From Durusdinium trenchii (lineage: Eukaryota; Sar; Dinophyceae; Suessiales; Symbiodiniaceae): 64,000 nt of DNA. Numbering within the stretch: position 1 is the first letter of the stretch; every line of letters begins with the position of its first letter. The notes under the pieces are model-generated. The model had not been told where the DNA came from. It saw nothing but the letters and a program-made list of their open reading frames with translations, and did not search any database. The position numbers were made by a program, and so were the translations under genes. The stretch is from positions 161,392 to 225,391 of the forward strand of contig CAXAMN010003636.1 of assembly GCA_963970005.1 (NCBI GenBank), given 5' to 3'. Positions 37,801-49,800 of the stretch are shown here, piece after piece.

Positions 37801-40800
37801 ATCAACCACGAAGCATCAACTTCGTGACGCAAGTGCAAGCGAACGTTAACATGCCCCACCCCACCCCAACCCAACCCGACACCACCGAAAATCGCGATTT
37901 CCTCTGGGGTCGCTAACAGCGGCGACAGCTAAAACAAGGAAAGGAACAAGACCCAACAATCAAGATTGTAGATTTCAAACAGTTTATGAAGAAACGAACA
38001 AACATTGATTCAAGTTCTTGTACTGCTCCATTTGCAAGGATTGAACACCAAATTGATCATGTGTATGAAACCTTTGACAAAAAACCTATGCGTTAGTTGT
38101 CATAGACATTGATATTTTTAGTAAGATGGGTGATCTCATACCTATGCAGAACCGAGATGGTGAAACGGTCTTACCAGCATTGAAGCAAAGCTTTAAGAAG
38201 ATGGGTTTTCCGATGAGTATGTGCAAATATTTACAGTGATGATGACGGAGTGTTCCAGACAGTCGTCTCAAAGTTTTTTAAAGACGAAGGCATCAATCAC
38301 ATCATCACAAGAACACACGCTAATGCCGTGGAGTGTTTTGTCAGCTTGCTAAAGAACATGATGCACAACCACGACAGGGTTAGATTTAACAAGGCAGGAT
38401 GGACGAGTATGCTTCCGCCAGCTTCCGCGCGTCTTGAAGAAATACACCAGCAGAAAACACTCATTTAAAAAAAACGAACGAAGCGCGCGATGATACGAAC
38501 CATATGGATGTAATGGTATATAAATCTGACAAGGAGAGAAAAGAAGACGAGGAAGTATGAGGGGATAAAAGAAAACAATACAGTCAAATTGTCACCCAGG
38601 GAAGAGGCAACTACTCCGACAGGAAAGAGTATGTAAGTCGTTGGAACAAAGAAAACTACAAGGTAAAGAAGATTGAATATGACAGCACTGGCAACAGAAC
38701 CTATTTGATTGAAGGGTTGACTAAGCCAATTCTTCGTCACGAGACTTCAAAGGCCTAAAAGATTGACACCGTCGTGTCTGCTGATGCCATTTCAGATTAT
38801 ATTTCCTTATCATCGACCCGCTAATATTACACGTTGCCTTCATTGCTATTTTGTAATTGTTTTCTTGGTCCCACTGTTCATTGTAGTTTCTGCTATGTTC
38901 TTTTTGTTCGCCTTCCATTCTTTGTTGTAAGCATTCAGTTGTGCTTTTCAGTCTCGCCGATATTGTTTTTTGTTTTTTTCGTGGTTGTTCCTAGCCCATT
39001 CTTACATCTGTCCCTATTGTCTTCCTTATGTTCCTCTTGGTCTTGCTTGTTTGGTCCGGGTTCACATGTACGACTCAGACATTGTGAAATCTCGCCTATG
39101 ACCCTGCGAACAATCACGCCATTGGATCTTCTAAATGGCCAAGGACCCATCGGGGACCTGCAAACACAGTTGGAGAAGAACTAAATTGAAAAACATGTCT
39201 TGGGTCAGTCGGAGCTGCTCACCATTGCATCATGATAGCTCTCACCCAGCTGATCGAAAACGAAGAAGTGCTCCCGATTGTAGCCGAAGGTATCGGTGTG
39301 CAGCGTTCCGATAACCAGCAAGTACATAAAAGGAACCATGACTTCCGAAAGCTCTACCTTCGCAATTTCATGATGTCAACGTGTGTCATGAAATTGAAAC
39401 CAAAATCCTGTTTTGATGAGGTCAGATCTGTTCTGCAAGAATAAGGAAACAAGAACTCAGAAGAGAATCTGGCGGGGCGACCGAGCTACCAAAGCAAAAA
39501 GTTTGGCATACCGGGCAAGCTGGTTCAGCAACCTTGCATCTGCGACAGCAATTTCCGCTTCTTGAAGACCCTCCACAGTCTGTGACTGGAACTCTGCAAT
39601 AACCTCCCGAAGCCTCTCTCGCGTTTGGGCCGCGGAGATCTGCCACTCTCGCATCTGCACTGGAAGAGCACGCAAATGCACACACGCTTGGCGAAGCTGG
39701 AGAAACCAAGACTTCCAGTTGGAAGACTTTGTCTCGACCTTGGAGAGAAGGACTGTGAGACTGAAAGGGTGCACGATTGACGATCTACCCACCCTGGGCT
39801 TTGGCTTTCATGTTCTGACCATGTGCTAGCTGAACAGTGAGTTTTCAAAAAATAATCACTAGAATCTCTAGAAGTGTCGAACGTGGTGTTCCCAACCATC
39901 CATCGCCCCACAGACCCTCAAAAACATAGGGCCAAGCTCTCTGGCACCCTCTCTGACTATAGTCGTTTCTGGGATCCAGACTGTTTCGGCTGCAACAGCA
40001 GCGTGTGTGTGTGTGTGTCAACCCCTGGGCCAAGGGTTTACCACCACCACCATTTCCACCACAGTTTTGCACGCAGGGGGCCCATGGGCACATGGATGGC
40101 ATGGGCCAACGAAGACCCATCCATGTTGCCGTGAAAACGTACCTGCGCCGTGACACTACTCCACTCTTCCTTGCTGTGCTTTGATGCCATGGTTGTTGAT
40201 CACGATACTCTCCCCTCAAACAGGTTTCCCACAGCTGCTTTCAGCCGACCGCGCGAGAGTTTGCCACTGCAGTCACGCACAAACAACTTGTTCAACCTTC
40301 AAGTGAACTGACTTTCTCGCCATGCCGTTCCCTCACCATTTTCGACCTGGGAACTGAGTGTAACTGAATACAAGTGTCAAAGTGTGTCACACTCTGTCTC
40401 CAAGAGTTTTCCACCAAGCAAGCAGGGGGACTGGAGCCGATTTGCCTATCCAGTCCAACGAAGCTATGGCATTTCGGTGGATGAGCGGTCTGATCAACCA
40501 CTTGTACCTGCATCGAACACACTGACACCAATGGTCCGCCCTGCCGCTGTTCGTTGGTTCCATGGTTTTTCTTCATGATACCTCCCTTAACATTTTCCCA
40601 CCGCAGCCTTCAGCCGCTCGTGAGCTGCCATTGAGATTCTGCAGATGCGCATAAACAATTTTTGAAACACCTTCAAGTGCTTGGACGCTTCACCTTCCGT
40701 TGAGCCACTCCTTTCCTCGTGGAACAGAGGTAACTGCAAACCCATTATCTAAGTGTGTGTGGACAAGGTGACAAAATTGCGCAAACATTAGTTTCCTTCG

Positions 40801-43800
40801 GGTGATCCTCACCGTACAAGGTTGGGAGATGACAAACGCCGCCTGATATGCGCGTTGACACATACATATGTTTTCACATCACTGTTCTGAAAACATGTTT
40901 TGTGACGTTTAGGGTCTGACTTCGGTCCTGATATGTGTTCTGACATCTGATCCGTCCATTCTGAGATTTCTTCTACCATCAAATATGCCATTTGTTCGGA
41001 TGTGTGTTCCGACCCAGCCCGACAATTGCTCTGATAATGTTTTGACACGTTCTGACATCTGTTCTGTCGCGCATTCTGACATATGTGCTGGCCTCACGTC
41101 TGGCAAGTGTTCCGACATTTCTTCTGTAATGTGTCCTGGCATGCATTCTGACAGTTGTGGCATCAAGTATGGCACGATATGGCATGTCTTCTGATATGTC
41201 TTTTGGCTTATGTCTTGGCCGCACCACTCCGCAGGAGCCCAGGGGAGAGGGTAGGGGGAAGGAGGAAAGGAACACAGATACACTTGTAAAAACCTAGAGA
41301 TCCTTACCCGACAAAGAGGGAAATCACAAAGAACAAGAGTCCACGAGAGATGCGAGAGTCAGATTGTTTTTTGTTTCCAGTCTTGTTTGTTAAATTACTT
41401 TGTATGAAAATGTATGAATGTGTTTATAGTTGTTGAATTTTGCTACTTGACATGTTTTTCAGAATCATCAGTTCTGCGCTACTGTAATGTGTAATGTGTT
41501 GTCATATTTAAAGCACTCACGCAAGCACCACTTGCAGATTGTCTTCGTTTGTCTCACACAAGACCAATGACCACGATGCGCCCAAGAACTCCAAACACGA
41601 GAAAATCGCACAAACAGGCACAAACACGAAGGATGGTGAGTGCAAGTGTGCTCAACTGATGACATTTTCGTTGTTTTTGAGGCCAAGTCCTTCACACTGA
41701 GCCACATCCATTTCTTCGCCCCAAAGATGTGGCCCGAAAACCATTTCCCTTCACTTCCACCCATTTGGACTGATGAGATGCACTGAGACAAGTCGCCGAC
41801 ATCGTCGCCGGCATCGTCGCTGTCGGAGACGCTTCTCCCTCCCGAAAGGTTGCCACAAGCTCTCGGCAGAGCTTCAGAGCGACTGCTATCGCCTTTCCTG
41901 CGCGAGAAAGATAAATTTCAACGATGGCCTCCAACCTGTTGGAGGCCATCGCTATTAGGTTGGAGGCCGTCGCTATTAGGTTGGAGGCCATTGCTTCTAG
42001 GTTGGAGGCCATCGCTAGTAGGTTGGATGCCGTCGCAATTAGATTGGAGGCCATTGCTAGCAGGTTGGAGGCCATTGCTTCTAGGTTGGAGGCCATCGCT
42101 GGTAGGTTGGAGGCCATTGCTTCTAGGTTGGAGGCCATAGGTTGGAGACCATCGCTATTAGGTTGGAGACCATCGCTATTAGGTTGGAGGCCATCGTTAG
42201 TAGATTGGAGGCCATTGCTTCTAGGTCGGAGGCCATCGCTAGTGGGTTGGAGGTCATCACTTTTAGGTTGGATTTTGCTCAGGGAGTTGCTGGTTCAGGC
42301 GCTTGGATCCTGAGTTCAGGCGCTTGGTGGATGATCAGGTCCTCGCAGACCATGTACACAGCCTGATGATCACAACTATAGCCTATAGTTCTATAATTTG
42401 GAATTGCGTGCGCTGCGCGCATGCATGCGCTTTTCGTGTCATCAGACAACAGTCGTATCGCAAAGAAAGAAGCATGCCGTGTGATGCAATGCAAAGGACA
42501 GCATTGCGATGCTTGGACACGGCAACCACACGTGAAGACGATGTCGCCCACGTGGCTACTACGTGGTCACAAACACACCAGCGATGCACAGCTAGAATGG
42601 AGAACTGTGTGCGAAATAGCAAAAGAACGACACCATCGACAATGATTGGTTCGTCAACATCACAGCAAGAACTATCACAGCAAGAATAGTCTGGGAGAAC
42701 ATGCCGTTTGAATGAGAAAAAAGGCCTAAGAACCTGCTGTGAACATATGTGTATTTGTTTTTGGTGATCTGCTGGGACTTGGTCCATGTGTGATCTCTGG
42801 TCTTTTGGAACACATGTAGGTCGTCAGGTTAGAACGAAGGCATCGCAAGCGCTTGGAGTGCCATACTTGATGTCACCAAGCTGGCGCACCCTTTCCGAGC
42901 CAACTTCTTTAGAATAAAATCCCGTTCGTGGCCTTTTGACCTCAGGACTCGTTCGAACGACGATTCCATCCTGCATCGAGAGCCAACATCGTGACTAGAA
43001 CCAGCCCGTTTTTAGCACTGGATAAAAGTGCGGCGGAGAAGAGAAACGCGATGAAGAGAATTTGTATCTTCACTTCTTCAGCGATGTACCTGAGACATGG
43101 TCGGCAAGTGCTTGATGGGCAAGGGGAAATTGGTAAAAACAAACACATCCAAAGACCATGATGGTAGGACGCCATCGCTACGAGGCCATCGCTACGAGGG
43201 TGGAGGCCATTGCTATTAGGTTGGAGGCCATCGCTATTAGGTTGGAGGCCATCGCTACTAGCGTGGAGGCCAATCACTATTTGGTTGGAGGCCATCGCTA
43301 CTAGGGTGGAGGCCATCACTATTAGGTGTGAGGTCATCTCTACGAGGGTGGAGGCCATCACTATTAGGTGTGTGGTCGTCGCTACTGGGGTGGAGGCCAT
43401 CGCTATTAGGTTGGAGGCCATCGCTACTACGGTGGAGGCCATCGCTATTAGGTTGGAGGTCATCGCTACTAGGGTGGAGGCCATCGCCACTAGGATAGTA
43501 ATCCTTAATTTGGTAGGATCAACCAGGGCCCTTTGCTCCTAGTAGCGTCCTCTACCCCCCCCTCGCGCGCGCGCACGTCCTTGCTCCCAGTAGTATGGCC
43601 AGGAGCCCCTATAGTAGCGTCCTTGCTCCTAGTAGCGATGCCCTTTGCTCCTAGTAGCGTCCTCTGCGAGTACCAGGTCCGTTTTGGGCCGGGCGGCTCA
43701 GGAACGCCCAATAGATGTTGCCCAGCTGCCTTCGCTGCCCAACCAACTCCAGAGAGCATACTCATCACGGCCTTGGTGTATCAACGAGGAAACACCTGCC

Positions 43801-46800
43801 TCCTCAATACGAGATACGAGGCACCCTGAAAACATCTGAAAACTATCAACGCCTGCTTCACTGTAAGTACTTCTCCTCCATCTAGCATATCTTGCCATCT
43901 AATATAATCATATCTGTACCAACTAATCTATGCTGTATAGTCTTCTGATGTCTTCTGCATCTCATGGGCAGGCCAATTGCTCATGTTGTGTGAAGGTCAC
44001 AACAACCCAGCTACACGTCTCTGCGTCAAGGGCTCTGCGTCCATTCCTAGCAGCCGTTGCACCATCTCGGCAACTAAACCGCTTCCCGTCAACACGTGGA
44101 CTGCTAGTAGCTTGGTGAATATGACTGCACGTGTCGGCTGAGGCCAAGGCAAAACAGCTGATGAACTGAAATGCCACTGACAAGCTCGGAAACATCAGCA
44201 GCCAGCCCGTGAGCACTGCAAATTGGATATATATTGTAAACAATCCCAAGAACGCAAACCATTTGAATCTTCGCATCTCCACTGTCATCAGATCCGCCGG
44301 GACAAAGGAGCCTCCGGTGTTCGACGCGACCACGCGGTTGATGTTCGGTTTCGTCCAGGTACGCTTTAGAAACGTAGATGGCCCGGTTGGGTGTTAGGCC
44401 ATCGCGCCAAATGAACGTATGGCCTCACCTATCCCACAGACCACGTTGAGGCGGACGGCCACTTCTCGGCTCCAATGCACGATCCATTTCTTTTGTTTGT
44501 TAAGGTGGGTGAGTCCTGACTTCAGGAAGTAGGTAGCAAGGTGCAGGATGCTAAGTTATTTTCGAATTGTCAGAATTGCCACGCCACAAGAAAGATCATG
44601 CTTGGAACTGGTCAGTTTCCCAATGTCTTGGTCAATCTCCACTTGGTGTTTTGGCTCTCCCTTCAGCCCCTCCCCACTTGAGCAAGACACTCGCGACCAT
44701 GGTTGCCACGACCATGCTCGGAAGACAGGAAGTTGAAACAACGAAAGGCACTGGGAAAATGTCAAAGGCGCTGCCAATCAAGTGCACAGAGAGGCAGACC
44801 TCAGGTCGTGTGTGCCTCTGGAATCTGCTTTATAACTTCAGATGCATTGTTCTTGGATGGTCTTGGTGTGTTCCCAAATGTTCGACAAACAAATAAACAA
44901 AACGTACTTTTGTACATGATTTGGTCTTGGTGTGTTCCAAATGCTAAACAAACGAGTCAGTCCCGACTGTCTTCAAGTAACACGTAGCAAATATCTGGCT
45001 GAGGTGCAGCAGAACCGACCAGTGGAAACCAATTGGCTATCCAGTTGACACGATGCTTCTGAGAAGGGTGTAAGCCACGGCGAATGGCAGTTTCAATGAA
45101 GGCACGGGAGGTGATATAGTTCAGGATTGGATGCGAGATGTAATTGAAGACCCAATTCGCACTGAAGCCAGCTTCTGCCGGAGCAAGAGGGATTAGCAGG
45201 ACACCAAATGAGAGGATTGGCAAGAGAAAAAGAACACTCATCAAGATCTTCCACAAAATCAGTTGCCGGCCCATCGTGCTTGGTCCGTCAGCACAATGGT
45301 CCTCCAAATACACTTGCATTGAAGGCTCAACCTGAGTGTTGTATCCGTTTGCGTCTCCGCACATACGCACAAAACCATTGATCGAAACTGAGATAACATG
45401 ATAACATCATATATTATGAACTTCCGCAGCAAAAAGTTGCCAAGGTACTGCTTCACAGAATTTGAGGTTGCCACTCTTATTCTTCAAACTCTGCGAAACC
45501 GCGTAGCTACTGGTATGAGAAGTCCTTAGAGTCAACGGGTCACACCGAGCGAGAAAGGTGATCACACCGGCCATGTGTTTTTCACTGCCTTGGGACGACT
45601 CACAAATTCTCATTAAAACATATTAAAACATCTCAATAAGCCGGAGGGTCTGCCTTCCTTTGGACGTCTTTCTCTCAGAAGCATTTGAGGCGCTCAGACT
45701 TCTTTCCCTGCTGTCTGGTCTGTCAGAGGCTGACAAACCAGCTTCGTTCTTCAGCACATCAAGTGTTCCAGGATTTTTCGGCAAATCCCCGTCGCTCAGG
45801 CCCAGTGCACTCTCTGCTGGGTGAACAACTATGCTGAAGTCTGGAACTCTTTCAGGAGGAATTGGGGAGCTCTTCATGCCCACATTCTTGTCAGAGACCT
45901 CCTCAACCTCTGCCTTCTCGTCGATCCTAGGAGCGATGCACCCTGGTATGCAACCAGGAGCCTCCAAATCTGGAGCCTCCACTCTAGCCGGCTTCATGGT
46001 TTGTTTCTTGCGCAAATCCAAATAGGCCAGATCAGTTTCTGAGGGGCTGCGGCAAGTTTTCGGCGAAGCCACGGACATGGGTGTCATGGGCATCACCTGA
46101 AGCAAATCAGATTCTGAGAGAGTTCTGATCGCCCAGCTTGAGGGCTCTCCACAATTCTTCTGGCGCTCGCTGTCTCCAGAAACCCTTGAAGGTTCCTGAC
46201 ACACGCTCTCTTGGTCTCCACATGTAGCCATAGCTGTCCTGAGGGCCACCACGACTTGAGAATTGCACTTCCACTTGAATGAGAGTAGCTAGATTCTATT
46301 GTTTTTCATGGAACATATCCTTAGATACAGTATAGTCAGTATAGTAGAACATAGTATGGTATAGTTATGTATACGTTGCATCATGAAGATTGCGATGCAG
46401 CGTATCCGTTCACTCAATGATTTCGACGTTCGGTCGTGTTCTACAGCAATCGTCTCCTAAATCCATGTCCATGAAGTTCACCCGATGGCTGAGGTCCATC
46501 TTGCAGCTTGGGCAAGACAAAGTCAAAGACGGCAGCCATGGCACAGCGCTTAGCTGCAACCGGGGGAACCCTTTGAGCGACAAAGGTTGCAAGGGGTGTG
46601 TATTGCCCACCACATCCTCGAGATCACAACCCCAAAAGTCCAAACCACGCAGGGAGACTATTTGGCTAGTAGGTTAGAGGCCATCGCTTAGTAGGTTGGG
46701 AGACAAATGTGGCGATCCTTCAAGACAACTCGCAAGATGCTGAAGGCCGCGGGTTTCAAACCTCCGGAACAAAAAGGCGGTGGTGCCTTTTCTAGATAAC

Positions 46801-49800
46801 AACAAAACATGAAAAAATACACCTGGAGTGCGTGTTTATGTTTCACATATATAGATGTTGTCGTGATAGAAAGACACTCAAACCCTCCTTGGTCAGCTGG
46901 AGATCTCTTGCGACATCGATATCGACTCGCGTAGGGCGCTGGGATCGAATGGAACCAGCAATGAGTACACAGGTGGAACTTTCAACATATGCCCGGCAGC
47001 TCAGCCAAGTGCAGTACGGACATGATTGAATGCATACCAGCACCCGAAACCTGCCAGGTCACCACCTGCGACTTTTAAGCCTCCGAAAGCCAGTTCGGAG
47101 ACCTGCTAGAGGATGCTGGTAGATACTCAAAGATAGACGTGGCAGTCGCTCCTTTTCGGGCGCCGAAAAGGTGCTGTGAAGCTGTTTCTGCGGGTCCGTT
47201 GTCCAATGTCATGGCGCCATGGAATCTTTCGGAGGCTCCACTCAGCGACGAATCTCCGATGAGGTCGGTGGGGAAGGACTTGATAAGCTACGTTCGTAAG
47301 GCCCTTTGCTACGTTCGTAGCTTCTTGTTCCCAATGTCTTTGTTACTAGTAGCGATGCCCTTGTTACTTAGTAGCTACTAGTCTAGTAGCTTCTAGCTCT
47401 ACTGGTGAATTTAAGGTTTCTTTTTGTCTTCAGACCGTCTTGGTTCATCCTTCCGCTTTCACGACTTGGGGCGTCCCCCTTCTTTCGGTAACACATATCC
47501 CCATATGGAGCCCACACCGCCGCAACTGCCCCCCTCGTCTTCCATCACCTTTGGCGCTGGTCCGGGAAATGAGGCATGCGACGTTGGTTTCAACGGGATG
47601 TACTCACATAAAAGTCAAGACCCTGTAACTTATAACATGTGAGGGCTCAGAAAAGTGATGAAAAGTGCCTCAAATTACCATCACCGAAGGGACTGCCTGT
47701 CGCTGGACTGCTTCTTCGTCGCTCCGTTGGTGGATGCACTCAGGCTTCTTTCCCTGGTGTCTGATGTGTCTGGTCTATCTTCTTCTTCGGACTCGGCACC
47801 TTCTTTTGATTCGATCGAAGCTTTCGCCACCGTTTTCCAGGATCTGCGAACGTGTGTGGTCGCTCAGTCGAACACGTGCACAGAGTGCTTCCACCGGGTG
47901 AAGAACTATGCTGGTGCACCTTCAGAAGCAGTTTCAAGGCGCCTCGGGGTGTTCTGAGTCGAACCCACCTTCTCCAAAGAAGCCTCCTCAGCCTTGTTCT
48001 CGTCAATCCGGAGAGCGATGACCCCGCGGATGCAAGCATCTGTCCAACTCCGAAAGGCTCCGGACCATCGCCGGGCTTGGAGACCGCTCAGGCTCTGGGC
48101 GCAAAGACCGGCTCCGTCGGCCCACTCCGTCGTGGCGAAAGATGAAGCAAATCAGCTGAGAGAGTTCGGACCGCCCAGTCGGATTCTCGACACGGATCTG
48201 AACACGGTATCTCGTGCTGGGCTCGTGCTTGGCTCTTGCTGGCCGAGGTCCATCTTCGTTCTGCAGGAAAAAATGGCCGCCATGGGTCACTGATAGGATC
48301 CCCCGGAGAACTGTTTGAGCGGCGATGGCAAGAGGGGCTTGCCCCCCTTCCCACCACGTCCTCAACAAATCACAATCAGTAGCTAGAAGCTACGAACGTA
48401 GCAGGGGCATCGTGCTTGTAACACGTGCATCGCTACGATATAGTAGCTATTTGCTACTAGTAATGCAGCCCGAAAGTACGGACCAAGTGGGGAGACCAAA
48501 TGCTTGATCCCTCAGGACAGTTCCCAACACGTTCACAAAGCCCTTGATCTGGATCTTACACCCTCAAAGACTCCAAGGCAAACAAGACATAACAAGACTG
48601 TATGTATTCCACATGGTTGGTGACTTCTTCGCAATCAATCAGGTAAAGCTCAACATCAAGAGCTGCCAATCAAGATTGGCATCACCGCACCTTGGGTTGT
48701 TATTTGCGAACACGGGTATGGATCGACACGCATTCCCAAATAGACCGCTGATGGGGCAACAGCCATGTGCCGCATCTGCGCATTCCAAGACTGCAGAGAG
48801 CTGTGGGTAGCCGACGCCTGAAGATGGGATGAGATGGCAAGCAGTGCTGACCCCTTCACAAGAAAACACCTAGATATGGCATGATAAGGAAGTCTGGTGT
48901 GTTACTGCCCTTTGTGAGTGCTTTCAGCACCATATTGGACCATCTTGACAGATTTTTGACGGTCTGTGCGTGCAGCAACATCCTTTAGGTCTCGCCACCA
49001 CACCACCCAGAGCAACACCACCCTCGCCCGGGTTCCGGGTCCTCGCCTGTCTGCTTCCGCGTGGTGCACACGCTTCCGGGGCCGATTCCCACCTCAAGGC
49101 GGCCGGGGTCATGTGATCTTTTTGACATCTGAGGGACTTTCAGGATTCACAAGTTTTTTTTTTCCACGAGTACGGACGCCGTGTGGGCATGGTGCCCAGG
49201 TCATCAGGACTTTCAGGATTCACAAGTCGAAATCATGATCGTTTCGACTGATCAGATCACGGCCTTGATCACGTCGGCACCGCTGAAAATCAATTCCTCC
49301 GTCATCTCCTTGGTCACCACATTCCCTGCCATGATGGTCACCTCCGAGGGCGGCACACCGCGAAGTTGGTCATCAATTTTCCGAGCCAAATGGACTCACC
49401 ACCAGTGACTCAGACTCTCTGCATCAATATCACTCTCCTTTTGGGCATCATGACGAGTATGAACATGATGAACCATCACCTCAGCCTCGCAGCGTCTGTG
49501 GGGATCTCGGGGGGGCCTGACACAGCGACACCTTCTCGTACCACACACATCGAAGGTGGCATCGAACCCGACGAGAAAAAGCATCGATCCACCGATCCAC
49601 TGGCCTTGGGGTAGGTCTTTCGCACTTCTCTGATGCATTGCACGAAGGCCTCGACGTGGCCGCACGCGCGGGCGCACGCGCTCCGGACCGGAGGGTCGTT
49701 TCAGCTGGGATTCCGGTAGGTTCCGGTAGGTGGTCGTTTCAAAGTACACGGCCCAGTCCAGAGTTTGTGGAGAGCGCCATCTAGCCCACCCATCCAAGTC

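Larger units (their letters stand above)
32707..48763 (-). other. Giant GMP reductase intron (16 kb) with other genes and relics
   Basis: Donor CATG|GC at 48,763 and acceptor GAG|G at 32,707 join DAAH-G to LGGRIVSDG in frame. Inside lie a duplicated Ser/Pro-rich segment, exons of a membrane protein, a decayed integrase, a tandem duplication and many simple repeats, described separately. Confidence 0.8.

Noticed and set aside
41692-42138. 148-codon minus ORF with MASNLEA repeats (and the 129-codon plus ORF on the other strand)
   Set aside because: Both arise from the 21-bp tandem repeat; the same unit is scattered through non-coding DNA.
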